Assembly: GCA_900074885.1 (NCBI GenBank)
Contig: FJUW01000056.1
Location: 147,930 to 211,929 of the forward strand
From: Rhynchosporium graminicola
Taxonomy: Eukaryota > Ascomycota > Leotiomycetes > Helotiales > Ploettnerulaceae
DNA: 64,000 nucleotides
Direction: 5' to 3'
Shown: in pieces, positions 61,050 through 64,000 of the stretch
Position numbering within the stretch: position 1 is the stretch's first letter
How the letters are laid out: every line of letters starts with the position of its first letter
Notes under the pieces: model-generated
What the model saw: the letters and a program-made list of their open reading frames with translations, nothing else
What the model was told of the DNA's origin: nothing
The model's database searches: none
Translations under genes and position numbers: made by a program

Positions 61050-61616
61050 GGCGATTTGAAGCCTGAAATTGCCGAGTCAGAGTTAAGGTAGCGATGGAAA
61101 CGGACTCGAGAAAATATTGGGAAGGGTAGATTGGCAATTTCTTGAACGTCCAGAGTTCTTGACACCACACTGAAGCTCTTTACAGCCACAGTGAACTTTC
61201 ACTCTACCTATTGAGCACAATGTTTGCCCACTTCTTTAAATGGCATCGCCTGTGGTTTGAAATTGAAATGACTGATATGTGAACCGACATCAATGCTAGC
61301 CATTCTGTCGCTGCAAAAATGGGGAATTGGATTCCGAGCTTCCGAAAAGGAAGTTTATGAATTGAATTCGCCAAAAATAAATCTAGAGTGGGATCGAAAT
61401 TGGATGAAGATGCAAATCTGCAGTGATTGTTTGATTGGTGTTGAGGTTGAGTTCTGCCGGCAGTGCTACACTTATGATTGGGTCACGTGGACACCACTCA
61501 ACGCGAAAACACCAAGCCTCTCAAATCTCGCGCGCCAACGCGTCTCCTCTTCAATCCTACCACGAAACCTGAACCACAGCATCAATAAACCACCAACACT
61601 TCTCAAGCCCTTAAAA
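61050..61616. other. Intergenic, upstream of RFC3
   Basis: 570 bp. A GGGTCACGTGG element (CACGTG core) lies at about 61480-61490, some 130 bp upstream of the RFC3 start, with CGCGCGCC and ACGCGT at 61530-61543. ACGCGT is the MluI cell-cycle box sequence of fungal MBF, which fits a replication gene but is a single short match. Confidence 0.45.
61538..61543 (+). promoter_or_regulatory. Possible MCB (ACGCGT) element upstream of RFC3
   Basis: ACGCGT about 75 bp upstream of the RFC3 start codon. In yeasts MBF binds this sequence in promoters of S-phase genes. Regulation here is inference from one site. Confidence 0.35.
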
Positions 61617-62969
61617 ATGTCAGATTACGAAGATGATATGGACATCGATGCGCCGCCAGCGCGAGATACCGTTTTGTTCGGCTCCGACAACACTAACTCC
61701 AAGGGCAAGAGGAGTGCAGCAAATCTTCCAGTAGAAGCAGAGGATAGTCTGCCATGGTCAGCATCCTGCAATTGTCGATAAAGCATCGTCTGATATCTCT
61801 ACAGGGTTGAGAAGTACCGTCCAGATACCCTTGAAGACGTCTCCGGTCACCAAGATATTCTAGCAACAATCAACAAATTCGTTGAGACAAACGCAAGTAA
61901 ATCTACAAGGATCGATCTAAAGCATTTGTCTGACAGCATCTCAGAGACTTCCTCATCTCCTCCTCTACGGGCCTCCTGGTACAGGCAAAACCTCCACCAT
62001 CCTCGCCCTCGCCCGAAAAATCTACGGCTCCAAGAACATGCGCCAAATGGTTCTCGAACTCAATGCTTCTGACGACCGTGGCATCGACGTTGTGCGCGAA
62101 CAGATCAAGACGTTCGCCTCCACCAAACAAATCTTCACCATGTCCACAACCTCCACCTCCGCTTCGATGCCGACCTACAAGCTTATCATCCTCGACGAGG
62201 CCGATGCCATGACTGCAACTGCACAAATGGCACTCCGAAGGATCATGGAGAAATACACGGCGAATACACGGTTTTGCATCATTGCCAATTACACGCACAA
62301 GCTGAGTCCGGCACTGTTGAGTAGGTGTACGAGGTTCAGGTTTAGTCCGTTGAAGGAGAGGGATATCAGGGTTTTGGTGGACAAGGTTATTGGGGAGGAG
62401 AATGTGCAGATCAATGCCAGTGCTACGGAAGCGTTGGTGAAGTTGAGCAAGGGGGATATGAGAAGGGCGTTGAATGTGCTTCAAGCATGTCATGCAAGCA
62501 GTAAGTATTGATCTGCAGTGTTGAACATGTCTTTTGTGCAACTCGATACTGATACTGACGGAATGCAGGTACTCCTCTTCACATCCAAAACACGCCCAAA
62601 ATGCGCGAGAAAGACATACAGCGAGACCTCATAAGCGAAACCACCATCTACGAATGCATCGCCTCTCCACATCCAGAAGATATCTCCAAGATCCTCCACA
62701 CCCTCCTCCGTACCCCGGACGTCACAACCTGCCTTCATATGATCAACTCCTTGAAGGCCTCGCAGGGTCTGGCACTGGCGGATATCATTACGAGTCTGAG
62801 TGAAGAACTGATGAAGCTGGATGTCACGCCGGAGGTGATGATCACGTGGTTGGATGGACTGGCAGAGGTGGAGTATCGGTTGAGTGGTGGGGGAGGGGAA
62901 GTTGTGCAGACGGGAGCGGTGATTGGTGTGGTGAGGAACGGGGCGGAACTCGTAGGTGGAAGTGTTTGA
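61617..62969 (+). CDS. RFC3: Replication factor C subunit RFC3 (four exons)
   Basis: Exons 61617-61756, 61805-61892, 61945-62500 and 62569-62969 give 394 residues with all phases closed. RFC loads the PCNA sliding clamp at primer ends using ATP. Seen: acidic N-terminus, RFC box WVEKYRPDTLEDVSGH, Walker A GPPGTGKT at about 85-92, ELNASDDRGIDVVR, Walker B LIILDEADAM with DEAD at 160-163, arginine-finger SRC at 202-204 and the KGDMRRALNVLQ sensor region. The C-terminal collar ends in a Gly-rich IGVVRNGAELVGGSV. It matches yeast Rfc3 / human RFC5 (36 kDa) in order and motifs. Intron 2 (61893-61944) has the non-GT donor GCAAGT, required to join KFVETN to RLPHLLLYG; intron 1 uses GTCAGC. Confidence 0.95.
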
Positions 62970-63192
62970 GGAGTGGAATGGGTGGTATGGAATGAATGAA
63001 TGGTATGGGACGGTCAGGGTCTCGCATAGCTCAGGCGTCAAGGAATCGTAGGGAAGGCATGGGTATGGCATGGAATACTATGTATGTTGGTCTGTGTCAG
63101 ATATCAGTATGTATCACAATTTGATTGGGAACTGGGTGAGGGGGAGGGGGAATAGCACCACACGTCATGACTTTGGAGTCTTTTCCCATGGC

Positions 63193-63240
63193 GTGACATG
63201 GCATGGCACGGCACGGCACGGCATGGCATTATGGCATTAT
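63193..63240 (+). repeat. GGCAT/GGCAC pentanucleotide repeats
   Basis: Alternating GGCAT, GGCAC and GGCATTAT units in tandem just downstream of RFC3. Confidence 0.75.
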
Positions 63241-63409
63241 TGCATTGTCCTGAATGCATTCCCGTGTGCGTGTGTGTATGTCTTTCTTCCCAACCATGGG
63301 TCCGGTCCCTATTGAATGAATGAATGAACAACACGATATCTCCAAACCACCTACCTGCCCTACCTGCCCCAAGCCAACTTCCTTGGGGACTAGGACTAGG
63401 CTGCTTGCT

Positions 63410-63450
63410 TGGCTAGGTAGGGAGGTAGGTAGGTAGGCAGGCAGGTCAAG
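63410..63450 (+). repeat. GGTA/GGCA tetranucleotide repeats
   Basis: Short tandem GGTA units passing into GGCA units, followed by CAGTCAGGTCAGTCAG. Confidence 0.75.
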
Positions 63451-63808
63451 CAGGGCAGTCAGGTCAGTCAGATAAAAGACAGACACCCAGGAAATGGAAA
63501 AAAAGAGAGGTAGGTAGGTATGCAAATCAGATCAGATCAGATCATTTCATCCATCCATCCTCTCGTTTACGATGACTAGATCAGATTAGATTAGAGGTAC
63601 ATAAGAAGATACATTATACACCCCCCCGCTCTCCGGCAATGGGGAGTTGGCAGGATTGTCCCATGGTCAGATGGATAGATAGACGACTAACCCTGTATTG
63701 TTGTTCGATAATGATAAGGTCGTCGATTTAGCTGGCCCCATCGGTGGAGGGGGTGCTATTTGTGATATTCTATCTATCCACCCCCACCACTCTATCCACG
63801 TGAGACAC

Positions 63809-63846
63809 ACATACATACATACATACATACATACATACATACATAC
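63809..63846 (+). repeat. (ACAT)n microsatellite
   Basis: About nine to ten perfect ACAT units in tandem. Confidence 0.9.
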
Positions 63847-64000
63847 CTGGTACCTTGGGTGGCTGGCTAGGCTTACTAGGTAGGTAGTAATACGTCACAA
63901 GCCTGTCGTTCTAAGCCTGTCATTTTAAGCCTCGTTTTAGCTCCCAGGGTTATAGGTACTGTATTGTGAAAGGAGGGGGAGGGGGGGGCGGAGGGGCGGG

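Larger units (their letters stand above)
62970..64000. other. Simple-sequence-rich region downstream of RFC3
   Basis: No gene seen. Blocks of short repeats follow one another: GGCAT/GGCAC at about 63200-63240, GGTA/GGCA at 63410-63450 and 63510-63520, CAGAT at 63525-63545, CATC at 63548-63560, ACAT at 63809-63846 and a G-rich end from 63970. Sequence quality may be reduced here. Confidence 0.7.

Noticed and set aside
1..64000. Transposons, rRNA, CRISPR arrays
   Set aside because: No terminal repeats, target-site duplications, transposase or reverse transcriptase motifs, rRNA-like sequence or spaced direct repeats were recognised on either strand.

Overview
The window is nuclear DNA of a filamentous ascomycete (Pezizomycotina; Helotiales-like Leotiomycetes is my best guess from the protein flavour, not proven). 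The evidence is short introns of about 46-98 bp with GTAAGT/GTATGT donors, CTAAC/CTGAC branch sites and YAG acceptors, large proline/glutamine-rich regulators, and Ser/Thr-rich GPI or secreted cell-wall proteins. I could splice most genes by hand so that every exon phase closes. Long gene-poor stretches separate the genes.

Layout. 0-2.1 kb: a secreted Ser/Gly/Thr-rich wall protein (-). 7.3-9.9 kb: a PIN4/Cip-type RRM+R3H RNA-binding protein behind a 674-nt ATG-free leader. 11.7-12.5 kb: a decayed, internally deleted flavin monooxygenase. 13.3-14.9 kb: the spliceosomal cyclophilin CWC27. 16.4-18.8 kb: a heat shock transcription factor. 24.0-26.2 kb: an unrecognised AT-hook protein whose reading frame is interrupted. 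26.3-27.9 kb: deoxyhypusine synthase (-). 28.8-34.9 kb: a very large SNT1/N-CoR-like SANT corepressor. 36.9-38.8 kb: a secreted protein with a duplicated seven-cysteine module. 43.1-45.0 kb: a Kre9/KNH-type GPI protein. 45.4-50.1 kb: a nine-exon CorA-like transporter with a 600-residue disordered N-terminus (-). 51.0-51.8 kb: a GPI-type cupredoxin (-). 53.7-61.0 kb: a locus with an HSPA12-like Hsp70 and two divergent copies of one coiled-coil family, one intact and one ruined. 61.6-63.0 kb: clamp-loader subunit RFC3. The last kilobase is simple-sequence rich.

How it fits together. Housekeeping nuclear genes (RFC3, CWC27, HSF, SNT1, deoxyhypusine synthase, PIN4) alternate with fast-evolving surface/secreted genes and with decaying genes. 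No operon-like cluster or biosynthetic cluster is visible. The most unusual part is 53.7-61.0 kb. There an Hsp70-like gene and a coiled-coil gene are transcribed divergently from a shared 0.7-kb region. A degenerate paralogue of the coiled-coil gene lies on the far side of the Hsp70, and the Hsp70 itself carries a mutated splice donor. Several genes (24-26 kb, 53.7-56.3 kb) show one-base frame breaks, two of them in A/T homopolymers, so sequencing or assembly error must be excluded before calling them pseudogenes.
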